Of a stretch of 60,721 nucleotides of DNA, positions 34,894 through 43,400 are shown one piece after another; position 1 is the first letter of the stretch; every line of letters starts with the position of its first letter. The stretch is from Oscillospiraceae bacterium (GTDB lineage: Bacteria; Bacillota; Clostridia; Oscillospirales; Ruminococcaceae), in assembly GCA_900768125.1 (NCBI GenBank), contig CAAGBS010000025.1:1-60721 (forward strand), written 5' to 3'. Position numbers and translations under genes: made by a program. Below the pieces are notes generated by a model. The model ran no database searches. It was not told the DNA's origin and worked only from the letters and a program-made list of their open reading frames with translations.

Positions 34894-37341
34894 TTATTTA
34901 TTGACAATATCTGCCTTCTGGACTTTCTCCGAGTTCATTCGGATAGTGATTATAAACAGCACCGCTGCCGCAATGAACGCTATCCCCATGATATTCATGG
35001 CAGCCGCTCCGCCCGCAAGTACTGCGGAATACAGCACCGGGCTGAAAGTCTGAACAATGCTGCCGATAACGTTAAGCATTGCAAGCCCCTGGCTCACGCC
35101 CGCTTTCTTGACTACAGGCATGTTAACGTAGTAATCGCTGGTAGCGGGAGTGCCGAAGCCATCGAAAAGTCCCAGCACCGCAACGCTCACAAGGACTATC
35201 ACCAGCGGAGCGTTGATATTGAGTATCAGCACGGACACCGCAGCGAGAAGCAGCGATATCACAACGCATGCGGACTTGCCTATCTTTCCGGAAAGCGCCT
35301 TCAGCAGCACCGGACCGACATAAATGCCGACCAATCCGTTGATGAGGTAGCCGTAGGAAGTGGTAACGTCCGGGAGACCCAGCGAACCCACAAAGCTGGG
35401 GAAGAACGCCACGACGAACATCAGCCCGAAATTCATGGGTATTGCGACAAGCAGCGCGTATCTGATGAACGACGGCTTGACGATGAGCGAAAGCGCGCCG
35501 AATCTGCTTCCGGAAGCGCCGGATTCGGTCTCAGTTCCGTTCGCCCGGAAAAGCTTCCACGGCGAGAGCGCAAGCACCGCCACGGCGAACGCAAAGATGA
35601 ATACACCGGCGATAAGGTACGAAGTATGTACGTTTATCGAGCTGGCGATGACAGCGCCCAGCGTGCCGCCGCATGTTATTCCGCCGAGAAGCCCGGCGTT
35701 CAGAGCCGCGAGGTTGTCGGTCGTATTTTCGGGCGAGAGTGAGCCGAGCGAAACTATCGTGTTCAGCGAATATTTGATGCCTGCGAAGCCGATACCGGAG
35801 CAGAATCGCAGCAAAATGAGCTGTTCAGGCGAACCGGCGAAGAAGCACATGACATTCGCCGCTGCGGATATCAGCGCCGACACCGTGAACACGAGCCGCA
35901 GGTCCATCTTCCGGTAGACCGGGAGCAGTAGGAGCGAGCAGAGCATAGTAGCGAGAAGTTCGGCGGTCATCGGTATGGAAGCGAGGAACGTCACGGACAG
36001 CCCGAATATCGACTTGTTCCACTGGGTTATCAGCACGCTGGAGAACGGAATGCCGACATACATTCCGGTGTAGGCGATGAACGAGCCGAGTCTCAGCACC
36101 GGTGCGACCGCCCCTGCCTGGACGCTCCGCGACTCCCGGAAATTCCGGGATATTCGCGTGAACATCGCGTCAGGAAGTTTCAGCAGCTCGAATATCATTA
36201 TCAGCGCGACTGCGAACGTCACCGCGAATACGAGCAACATTCCGACCATCTTTTCATCAATATATTCCTTGGATATTTCTACATTGATGTGAGTATTCAG
36301 CCCCTCGGCGCTGCTGATCTTCAGCGACACGTTGTACTCGCTGCTGCGGGTCAGGATATCGGCTGTGTCGGCGTAGACGTTCGCTACGCTGACATTCCAG
36401 AGAAGCGGGGAATCCTCCACCTTGTCGGCGAGGTAATCCGCAAGTCCGTTCATCTTTTCGTAGGGCACGCCCTTTTCGCTCAGGTCGTTGATGATTTCGC
36501 CGATGTACGCTGAAATACCCTGCGCTCCCTCGAACATAACGTCCTTGTAGCGCTTCTGGTACTCGTTGTAGGATATCATGCACTGCACCAGCAGCCCAGC
36601 CATAATGGCGAAAACCGGAATAAGGAACATATATCGGTTCTCGCGCTGCTTCTGCTTGTAGGCGGCTTCGGGGTCGCCGGAACTGTCCGCGCTCTCGGTG
36701 ACTGACCGGGGTATAAGCAGAAAATACAGCACCAACAGAACTATAGTTGCGCCTATGCAGGTCATCGTGACCATATCGCTGCTCTGCTTCTGCGGGATAA
36801 GCTCCGTCTCAATATCCGACAGGCGGTAGAACAGCGACATAGCGCCTATCTGCGCGCCCTGGCGGTCGTATATCGGCTGGAGCATTATCTCAAACTCCCC
36901 TGCGCTGGTTATTCGGAACGAGGTGGATTCTGAATCGCTGAAATCCAGATTGTACAGCACATTCTCGTCCGTCAGCAGGAGGTCGTAGTCAGCTGAATCT
37001 TCTCCGCCCTCGTATGAGGAATACAGCACATTGCCCCGGGTGTCGGTTATCGCCGTGTTTATCGGGACCTGCTCGGTGCTTATCAGCCTGAGCATGTCGT
37101 TGAGCACCTTATCCATGCCGTAGAACCGCTCTATCTGCTTGCCGTTTCTTATTGAATTTTCGATGTCCTCGACTATCTGCTTTGATACCACGCCGTAGTA
37201 CTGCTGCTTTATCTCGCGGTAACTCTGGGAAAATACCGCGTAGATGAGCCATGATACGAACGACATAGCCACCGCGATGAACACTGCAAACACCGTCAGG
37301 ATCCAAAATTTCTTTCCTGCTCTTTTTTCTTTCCTGATCAT
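34894..37341 (-). CDS. MFS transporter fused to a double extracytoplasmic sensor
   Basis: This is an 815-residue membrane protein of two parts. Residues 1-395 hold helix (12-36), an outside sensor-like domain (37-190), helices (191-211 and 237-257), a second outside domain (258-374) and a helix (375-395). Residues about 405-810 form a 12-helix MFS transporter with AGSPEQLILLRFCSGIGFAG. The sensor part closely parallels the separate protein at 39230-40336 (NGKQIERFYGMDKVL against NGKSLENFYNIESVL). MFS proteins are normally around 400 residues, so the fusion is unusual. It lies between the DUF4157 gene and a binding-protein gene. I infer ligand sensing joined to transport. Confidence 0.8.
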   Translation of the reverse strand: MIRKEKRAGKKFWILTVFAVFIAVAMSFVSWLIYAVFSQSYREIKQQYYGVVSKQIVEDIENSIRNGKQIERFYGMDKVLNDMLRLISTEQVPINTAITDTRGNVLYSSYEGGEDSADYDLLLTDENVLYNLDFSDSESTSFRITSAGEFEIMLQPIYDRQGAQIGAMSLFYRLSDIETELIPQKQSSDMVTMTCIGATIVLLVLYFLLIPRSVTESADSSGDPEAAYKQKQRENRYMFLIPVFAIMAGLLVQCMISYNEYQKRYKDVMFEGAQGISAYIGEIINDLSEKGVPYEKMNGLADYLADKVEDSPLLWNVSVANVYADTADILTRSSEYNVSLKISSAEGLNTHINVEISKEYIDEKMVGMLLVFAVTFAVALIMIFELLKLPDAMFTRISRNFRESRSVQAGAVAPVLRLGSFIAYTGMYVGIPFSSVLITQWNKSIFGLSVTFLASIPMTAELLATMLCSLLLLPVYRKMDLRLVFTVSALISAAANVMCFFAGSPEQLILLRFCSGIGFAGIKYSLNTIVSLGSLSPENTTDNLAALNAGLLGGITCGGTLGAVIASSINVHTSYLIAGVFIFAFAVAVLALSPWKLFRANGTETESGASGSRFGALSLIVKPSFIRYALLVAIPMNFGLMFVVAFFPSFVGSLGLPDVTTSYGYLINGLVGIYVGPVLLKALSGKIGKSACVVISLLLAAVSVLILNINAPLVIVLVSVAVLGLFDGFGTPATSDYYVNMPVVKKAGVSQGLAMLNVIGSIVQTFSPVLYSAVLAGGAAAMNIMGIAFIAAAVLFIITIRMNSEKVQKADIVNK

Positions 37342-37357
37342 CAGATCTCCTCCCCCG

Positions 37358-38572
37358 TCACTGCGAACAAATTATCTTTTCGCACGCTATCAGCATTTCG
37401 AATGACGGTTTATACTCTATCTCGTCCGCAACGTCAAGATTGAGCGTCAGGAACGGAGAGCTTACATACTCCTGCTCCAGGTCTCCCGGATCGGAGCCGT
37501 TGAAAACGGAACCGATGATGTTCGAAACGAACGGTCCGGTACCGACTGCGTCACGCGGATCGACTATCATCAGCGCCGCTCCGCCCTTTACATACGCAGA
37601 ACCGACCTGTGCGACCACCGGTATATGCGCATCATAGAATATCTGCATCAGCTCCGCCGCCTTTTCAACGGACGGGATAACGTCGGTGTTCAGTATGTAT
37701 GCGTCAATACCGTCCTCGCGCACCATTCTGCGGTATATCGACTCCAGGCGGCTGTAGTACTCGTTCTCGTCCTCGAAGCTTTCGCGCTCCAGCTTGTATT
37801 CGGCTATCTCGAAGCCGTTCTGCTCCGCCACGCTGCGGTAATCGGGCAGCGCGCAGACCACCTCATCGCCGTAGACCGAGCCTATCTTCTTGAATGAAAA
37901 CGTATCGTAATAGTACTGCATCTGACGGGAATATGCCGAGGAATCAACATGCGCCCAGTAATTTCTGTTTCCGGAATCCTCTGCGGAAACTATCAGCCCG
38001 GAACCTATCGGGTCGGAGACTGCGTACATCAAAAGCGGTATGTCAAACCCGAACCCCTCCACCATCAGCGACGGGGAGGTGCCCATAGTCAGAATAGCGT
38101 CTATCTCGTGGTTTTCGATATGCTGCTTCAGGCTTTCGCGTATCTCGTCCTCGGTGCTGACTGTGGTGTAGTAATGCGCGGTCTTGTCGAACGACATGTA
38201 TTCGCTCTCGGCATTGTCGGCGAGCCAGTCCATCAGCGCCAGGGAATCAGAATCGGTCTCCGGGTCGAACGGAAGCTCATTGTAGCTTATCCAGCCATCG
38301 TCTTTAAGGCTTTCTATGACGTAGTACAGCATTCGGAACGTCTCGTTATACGGGTCGATATCAACATAGGCGAGCGTGAATCTGCCGCCGTCAGCTTTCT
38401 TAATAGGCTTGTAGGCGCGGTTTATCGCCGTTATCTCCCCGTCTGACCCGACCTGCGCCTCCACGATTTTTCCGCCGTTTGTGGGGTCCTTTTCGCAGGA
38501 GCAGAACATCATCAGTCCCGCCGCCGCAAGTACTGCAGCGGCAAAGCGTTTGAGTAGCTTCATTGCTTTCAT
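37358..38572 (-). CDS. ABC-type substrate-binding lipoprotein (COG2984-like)
   Basis: This is an extracytoplasmic ligand-binding lipoprotein of about 404 residues. A signal peptide with a lipobox ending FCSC (about residue 26 from the chosen start) precedes a periplasmic-binding fold: AYVDIDPYNETF, ILTMGTSPSLM and PLLMYAVSDPIGSGLI resemble the ABC_sub_bind family. The start at 38572 has AAGGA nine bases upstream; an ATG at 38581 lies too close to that site. No ABC permease or ATPase gene lies nearby, so it may serve the adjacent sensor-MFS protein instead. Confidence 0.8.
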   Translation of the reverse strand: MKAMKLLKRFAAAVLAAAGLMMFCSCEKDPTNGGKIVEAQVGSDGEITAINRAYKPIKKADGGRFTLAYVDIDPYNETFRMLYYVIESLKDDGWISYNELPFDPETDSDSLALMDWLADNAESEYMSFDKTAHYYTTVSTEDEIRESLKQHIENHEIDAILTMGTSPSLMVEGFGFDIPLLMYAVSDPIGSGLIVSAEDSGNRNYWAHVDSSAYSRQMQYYYDTFSFKKIGSVYGDEVVCALPDYRSVAEQNGFEIAEYKLERESFEDENEYYSRLESIYRRMVREDGIDAYILNTDVIPSVEKAAELMQIFYDAHIPVVAQVGSAYVKGGAALMIVDPRDAVGTGPFVSNIIGSVFNGSDPGDLEQEYVSSPFLTLNLDVADEIEYKPSFEMLIACEKIICSQ

Positions 38573-38586
38573 CGTTTTCATTCCTT

Positions 38587-39309
38587 TCAGTGGTAAACCC
38601 AGATTATATTCTCATTCAGCGAGGTAAAGCAGGAATTTATCATCATGCGTTTAGAACAGCGGTTATCCGGCAGGACAAAACCGCAGCCTATGCTCGCCTG
38701 CTCCGCGTATTTCGGCGTTATGTACTGCATCAGCGTTCTGCCGATTCCCTTTCCCCGGGCTTTTTCTGATATCACCATCGAGCCTATCTCCCCGTCAAGG
38801 TGTATCGTGACGTAGCCTACCCGCTCGCCGCCGCACAGCGCGCCGAATCCGGGATTTTTCTCTATGCAGGCGCTGATGTACCGCTCATTTCCGAACTCGG
38901 GACTTTTATACAGCGTCAGGATAAAATCCACCCAGCTGCTGTCCAGCGGTACGACGGATACATCAGGATTTATCTGCACCGGGCTTGTGTGGTACTCCGA
39001 GGATTCCAGCACGAACTGCACGTATTCCTGCGCCGTGAGTCCCGGTATTATTTCCTGTATCTCGTTAAAATAGGCGCAGCTGTTAACGTAAAACGTTCCT
39101 ATCTCGCGGTCTATCTGCCCGTACAGCTTTTTGAAATCTCCCCGGTCGGCAAGGCTGAACAGCCAGTAACCTGTATTCTTCTCCAGCACTGCCGCAGAAT
39201 CGTTGTAGAAATAGGATTCCGCGTTGTTGTCATTTTCCAGCGTGCGTATCAGGAACGAGTTCTCCCGCCGCCTGGTATTCAGATTTTCCAGTGCCTTTTT
39301 CAGCTCCAT
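38587..39309 (-). CDS. GNAT-family N-acetyltransferase
   Basis: This is a 240-residue soluble protein. The C-terminal half (about 115-240) is a GNAT fold with the acetyl-CoA loop ARGKGIGRTLMQY (about 184-196) and GALCGGERVGYV. The N-terminal half is not recognised and may bind a partner. ATG at 39309 has AAAGGA five bases upstream, which places its first 80 bases inside the end of the sensor gene in another frame. Its target in an injection cluster is unknown; modification of a tail or effector protein is one possibility. Confidence 0.75.
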   Translation of the reverse strand: MELKKALENLNTRRRENSFLIRTLENDNNAESYFYNDSAAVLEKNTGYWLFSLADRGDFKKLYGQIDREIGTFYVNSCAYFNEIQEIIPGLTAQEYVQFVLESSEYHTSPVQINPDVSVVPLDSSWVDFILTLYKSPEFGNERYISACIEKNPGFGALCGGERVGYVTIHLDGEIGSMVISEKARGKGIGRTLMQYITPKYAEQASIGCGFVLPDNRCSKRMMINSCFTSLNENIIWVYH

Positions 39310-40336
39310 TTTTCCTTTTCCCCCTGAACGTATTGATTAACCGCTCCGCCGCAGTGACCAGCACCACAAGTACAGCCCCGCATGCGGCGCACAGCAGAAG
39401 CGCAAGCATTAATGTCGCTGCGTAGCTCCATGTCCGCTCATTGATATAGCTGTCGGAGACCACTGCGGTTATACGGTAGTTCCTGTCGTAGATAAGATTG
39501 TCTATGAACGGGATATCTTTGTAGTTTTCCATCAGCCAGCTGTTGAGGTCGTATATCTTGCTCAGCGCCACGCCCTTTTCATTGACCGTATCCAGATCGT
39601 TTTGCAGCGACATGGTGATTTTCGACACCGACTGCTGAATAACGCTCTCGATGGTCACGCTGAACTTGAAAACGCTTATCGCTGCGTCCAACGCCGCCTG
39701 CGCGCAGACCGACACGGCTGTCACGAGCGTCCCCTGGCTGAACAGCTTATCCCGGCTGCGGCACGCGTGTATCATCAGCAGCGCGCCGAAAAGCCAGCAC
39801 AGCACTCCCAGCGCCGCAGACTGAATCTTATATTCGTTTGAGATGTCGGTCAGCGTGTTGCTGACTGCATTCCGGCTTATGTCAAGCACCATGTAGCCGC
39901 ATATCTCCTCATCGCGCCCGAATATCGGCAGCGTCAGGATATACCGCCCGTTGGACTGCTCATCGTAGACGGAATATATCTTCCCGCTGCTAAAATTGTC
40001 AATGCTGAAACGCGTCACTATGCTGTCCGAATCGGTAAGCTTGTAGAGAAGCCGGTCGTCCGCCGAGAAGATATACGCGCCGTTGGTATAGGAGCAGCAT
40101 CGCCGCACTCCGCTCAGGACTGATTCGATATTGTAGAAATTCTCCAGACTCTTGCCGTTTTTCACGCCGTATTCTATCTGCCGCGTGTATTCCTGGGATT
40201 CCACCGCTAGCCGCGTGAAGATTATGTCGCTGTAGATACTGCTGAGTTCCTCCGTTTTGACAAAATACACCCGCTGCGCCGCAAACGCTATGAGCGTTCC
40301 CATCAGTATAGTAAGCAGTATTTTCAGCTTGCTCAT
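39230..40336 (-). CDS. Double-sensor membrane protein without an output domain
   Basis: This 368-residue protein has helices at about 5-23, 170-190, 203-221 and 304-330, and two extracytoplasmic domains (24-169 and 222-303). The layout and several stretches match the first half of the sensor-MFS fusion, so the two are paralogues. The domains look like Cache-type ligand sensors (YILTLPIFGRDEEICGYMVLD). The cytoplasmic tail of about 38 residues is basic and has no kinase or cyclase, so signalling would need a partner. Its end overlaps the GNAT gene by 80 bases. ATG follows GGAGGT. Confidence 0.75.
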   Translation of the reverse strand: MSKLKILLTILMGTLIAFAAQRVYFVKTEELSSIYSDIIFTRLAVESQEYTRQIEYGVKNGKSLENFYNIESVLSGVRRCCSYTNGAYIFSADDRLLYKLTDSDSIVTRFSIDNFSSGKIYSVYDEQSNGRYILTLPIFGRDEEICGYMVLDISRNAVSNTLTDISNEYKIQSAALGVLCWLFGALLMIHACRSRDKLFSQGTLVTAVSVCAQAALDAAISVFKFSVTIESVIQQSVSKITMSLQNDLDTVNEKGVALSKIYDLNSWLMENYKDIPFIDNLIYDRNYRITAVVSDSYINERTWSYAATLMLALLLCAACGAVLVVLVTAAERLINTFRGKRKNGAEKGTGKSEYQAAGELVPDTHAGK

Positions 40337-40354
40337 GAACTCACCTCCACCGCC

Positions 40355-40741
40355 TTACGGAATGTTTATCGTCATCGCCGGGGTCATCGTCACTGAAATA
40401 ACTCCGCCCCAGTTACACATGCATTTGCTTGAGTTATTAAGCGCCGGCTTATTGCACACCAGCACAGTCGGCGAGCCGGGCGCCCAGGGAGCCGCGCACG
40501 CCGGAATACACGGCATAGGAGTCAGCACTCCCATTGCGGCGGCGGTCGCGCTTGCAACAGTCGGGTTCGCAAGGCTGCTGCACATTCCGAATGTCATCGG
40601 CGGCTTCGGGATATCCATTATGGTCGCCGCCGGCATATTGCTGCCGATGACTGTATTCTGCGAAGTCACCGTCAGCGGCGCGGGCGCCACCCCGAAAGTG
40701 CACTGGCACAGCGCCGTATTTACTGCAGGATTTCCCATCAC
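40355..40741 (-). CDS. PAAR-like tip protein (DUF4280)
   Basis: This 128-residue protein should cap the spike of the injection machine and pierce the target. It has no hydrophobic helix and is rich in Cys, Pro and Gly. The pattern fits the DUF4280 PAAR-like family: an early LCQCTFG, central KPPMTFGMCSS, and late CIPACAAPW and KCMCNWGG, whose Cys residues can bind a metal at the tip. It overlaps the preceding gene by four bases (ATGA), after GGAGG. It is far from the spike gene (57187-57933) but within the same operon. Confidence 0.88.
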   Translation of the reverse strand: MMGNPAVNTALCQCTFGVAPAPLTVTSQNTVIGSNMPAATIMDIPKPPMTFGMCSSLANPTVASATAAAMGVLTPMPCIPACAAPWAPGSPTVLVCNKPALNNSSKCMCNWGGVISVTMTPAMTINIP

Positions 40742-41505
40742 TTTCCTCCTGTAAATTTCAACACGCCAAGTTCGGTACAGCCCTTAACGGACGCTTCCAC
40801 CAAAGCTGTAGACACTTTTCCGGATATATCTGCGGCAAACGTCAGCATGAACTTTCCGGTCTCCTTATCCGGCTTGAACGTTCCCGGAAGAAGCTGGAAG
40901 AATCTGCCGTCAGCCGAGCATCTGAGCCTTACCAACGGCTGCGCCGTTTCAGAGCGCTGGTGCGGCTTTTTCAGCGGGGACTGCGGAATACATACGCCGT
41001 CCCGGTTTTCGGTGAACAGCACAAGCTCGGCATTTTTTCCGCTGCCAAGCAGGAAAAACGATGGAAGCTGCGGAGTTCCCGGCTCGGAGAACATTCTGAT
41101 CCCGACTGCGCCGGGCTTCGTGCTGTCCTCTGCCACGCGCATGCTGCCCGCCTGCCGGACTGAATATACAGTATCGCACCCCGGGGCAGTGCCACAGACC
41201 GAAGGGAGATTTCCAGCCGCAGGATTGTTCCTTGACGGATTCAGCGCGAGGTATTTCACGCGGTCAAGGGCGGTGCCGGAATAGTCAACGGTAAGTGGCA
41301 CGCTTTCCGGCTGATAACCCGGGGCGGCTATATCCACAGCATACTCGCCGGTCGGGATATCACAGAGCACGAAATATCCGCCGGGCTTGTATTCATGCTT
41401 CAGCAATACGCCGCCGGACGTGAAACGCACTTCATTTCTGGTCAGCGGTCTGTTAGTACAGCCGTCAGACAGCCTGAACGCGCATGCCAGCCTTTTAATT
41501 ACCAT
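40738..41505 (-). CDS. Carboxypeptidase-regulatory-like domain protein
   Basis: This is a 255-residue protein with no signal peptide. Residues about 20-80 resemble the CarboxypepD_reg/transthyretin-like beta sandwich (GGYFVLCDIPTGEYAVDIAAPGYQ). The rest is beta-rich and unassigned. It overlaps DUF4255 by 11 bases and the PAAR gene by 4, so all three should be translated together. In eCIS operons genes of this kind sit beside the DUF4255 gene. The function is not known; a surface-exposed appendage is a guess. Confidence 0.65.
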   Translation of the reverse strand: MVIKRLACAFRLSDGCTNRPLTRNEVRFTSGGVLLKHEYKPGGYFVLCDIPTGEYAVDIAAPGYQPESVPLTVDYSGTALDRVKYLALNPSRNNPAAGNLPSVCGTAPGCDTVYSVRQAGSMRVAEDSTKPGAVGIRMFSEPGTPQLPSFFLLGSGKNAELVLFTENRDGVCIPQSPLKKPHQRSETAQPLVRLRCSADGRFFQLLPGTFKPDKETGKFMLTFAADISGKVSTALVEASVKGCTELGVLKFTGGK

Positions 41506-42109
41506 GCTGCTTCACCTTTCTGTCTACAGTCGGATTAGTATTGAACTGAGCCGAAGCAATGCGCGGTGCCGCAGTCCTCACGCGGTTGGACTGCATGAAC
41601 ACCTGCGATATATCCACTGCGAATGACGGCTTTATGGTCTTGCTGGAATTGTTCCAGATACGGGAAAGTTCCTCGCCGCTCAGCTTGATTATCTCCATCA
41701 GCACCGGCTCGGACTGCTCCGAGATAGACCCCCTGAGGTGCTCCCTCGGGATAGCCGGAAAATCCCTGACGACCTGCATCGCCCTGCCGAGAATGCGGTA
41801 TTCATCGGCGCATTTCTGTATCGCCGGAGCCTTGGAATGAGCCGATATCAGGACATGCAGCTTCATCTGCATGGGTGCGAACCTTTCCTGCGAAGGGTCG
41901 TCCGGGTCGGGCTGGAAGCCCGTGCGGGTGCCGGAATCCTTTATCATTTCAATATTGTATATCCATATCGTAAGCTGCATGTCCTCCGGGGACTGCGGCT
42001 CGCAAAGCCCGATGTTCTCTTTCTTTGCGACAGGCTCGGGGGTAAGTTCGTTCCGCAGGAGCGCCGCTAACGATTCTCCTGCTTCGTATATCGCAGTATA
42101 TTCTGTCAT
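41495..42109 (-). CDS. Tail terminator-like protein (DUF4255, Pvc16 N-terminal type)
   Basis: This 204-residue protein matches the DUF4255/Pvc16_N family, which in eCIS caps the end of the tube and sheath. Visible features are the N-terminal helix YEAGESLAALLRNEL, the strand LTIWIYNIEMIKDSGTR, and PMQMKLHVLISAHSK followed by ILGRAMQVVRDFP. ATG follows GGAGGA. This is one of the most specific markers for an extracellular contractile injection system in the window. Confidence 0.88.
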   Translation of the reverse strand: MTEYTAIYEAGESLAALLRNELTPEPVAKKENIGLCEPQSPEDMQLTIWIYNIEMIKDSGTRTGFQPDPDDPSQERFAPMQMKLHVLISAHSKAPAIQKCADEYRILGRAMQVVRDFPAIPREHLRGSISEQSEPVLMEIIKLSGEELSRIWNNSSKTIKPSFAVDISQVFMQSNRVRTAAPRIASAQFNTNPTVDRKVKQHGN

Positions 42110-42111
42110 TT

Positions 42112-43389
42112 TCAGTCCTCCAGGAACCCGCCGAACGGGGAATAAATGTCTATTTCGTACTTTCCGGCGGGCACGCCGTTTTTTGTGAAGCTTATCTCAG
42201 CCCTGTCCTGACCGCCCACCGGGTCGGGCGCTGAAAACGCGCCGCCGAGTTTCTTTCCCGAATAGGTCAGTTCGAAGCTAACGCTGTCCTTTTCCGGGTC
42301 GAAGCTGAACGGATAAGCCGCTATGTACAGCCGCGCTTCCCCGCCGCTCCTGCGGACTGTCCACAGACCCTTTCCGCGAAGTCCCTCGGGGAGCGCGCTG
42401 CGGAACGCTGAGATAAGTCCGGAGCTGGCGCCGTTTGCAGCAGTCAGCGCGCCGCCGCATGCTGAATCCAGTCTCAGCAGGGATTTAGAGTAGTCAGCCT
42501 TGCATTTCAGCGCTTCTGCTCGGGCGTCCTCATACGCGGTTTTCAGACCGGACAGCTGTTCCGCCGATACGGTACCCAGACGGGCTTCCTCCGCAGCGCT
42601 GTTGTAGTTTCCGGCAGCAGCGACGTAATCCCGGAGCGCGCTTCCAAGCGTGTAGTACAACTGCACTGCTTCGTTATACTGCGCGGTAAGGTCTGCGGTC
42701 TCCGGCGAATACTCCGCGCCCTCCGGCAGGCATATCGTTCCTGGAACGCCCCAGCCGGAAAGCTCATCGGGGGATAATTCCAGCGCGTCCGTTATCAGAT
42801 ACGCGCAGCTGAAATCAAAGTCGGACGTGAGCGTTATGCTGATAAGCGCTTCAATTTCAGACTTCATGCTGCCGATGTCAAACAGCAGGCTTTGAAGTTC
42901 GTAATACTTGTCACTTCTCTGCTTTTCGGATTCGTCCAGTTGTTCGCGGGTGCAGCCGCCTATAAGGTACTGCTCCGCGAGATTTTCCGCGTTTTCTTTC
43001 AGCGCCGCATACCGTACGGATTCCGTTTTCAGGCTGTCGAGAAGCAGATCGTAGTCAATAAGTTTCTCCGCCAGCGCGTATTCCTCCGCGGACTGCTCCG
43101 CAAGGAAATCGCTGTACAGTCCCAGCCGTTCGGTGTAAAGCCCCGCTGCGGTGTTTTCCGGCGGGACTTCCGCTGTGGATTCCTGCGTGGATATTTCGGC
43201 AGTCTGCACAGTCGGCTCGGGCGCGTTTATGGTCTGCTCAAACTGCTCTGATACTGACGAAAGCCGCTCCGCAAAGCCGCTCATCGCTGATTCAGCAGTT
43301 TTATCCTCGCAGAAGATACCGTAGGCGGCAGAATGCGCCGTAAGAAGTATTCCAGCGGTCAGAGCCGCAGCGGCTGACCTGCATTTCAT
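42112..43389 (-). CDS. Secreted protein with TolC-like helical hairpins
   Basis: This is a 425-residue exported protein. An N-terminal signal peptide (MKCRSAAAALTAGILLTAHSAAYG) is followed by a Ser/Thr/Glu-rich linker (about 50-85) and long alpha-helical segments (85-190 and 230-315). The second, with LGTVSAEQL and SKSLLRLDSACGG, has the spacing of outer membrane efflux (TolC) hairpins. The C-terminus is beta-rich (KYEIDIYSPFGGF). A TolC-like outer membrane channel is not expected in a Gram-positive, so the resemblance may reflect a coiled coil only. It may be a wall-spanning part that helps the machine pass the envelope. Confidence 0.6.
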   Translation of the reverse strand: MKCRSAAAALTAGILLTAHSAAYGIFCEDKTAESAMSGFAERLSSVSEQFEQTINAPEPTVQTAEISTQESTAEVPPENTAAGLYTERLGLYSDFLAEQSAEEYALAEKLIDYDLLLDSLKTESVRYAALKENAENLAEQYLIGGCTREQLDESEKQRSDKYYELQSLLFDIGSMKSEIEALISITLTSDFDFSCAYLITDALELSPDELSGWGVPGTICLPEGAEYSPETADLTAQYNEAVQLYYTLGSALRDYVAAAGNYNSAAEEARLGTVSAEQLSGLKTAYEDARAEALKCKADYSKSLLRLDSACGGALTAANGASSGLISAFRSALPEGLRGKGLWTVRRSGGEARLYIAAYPFSFDPEKDSVSFELTYSGKKLGGAFSAPDPVGGQDRAEISFTKNGVPAGKYEIDIYSPFGGFLED

Positions 43390-43400
43390 AAAATCACCCC

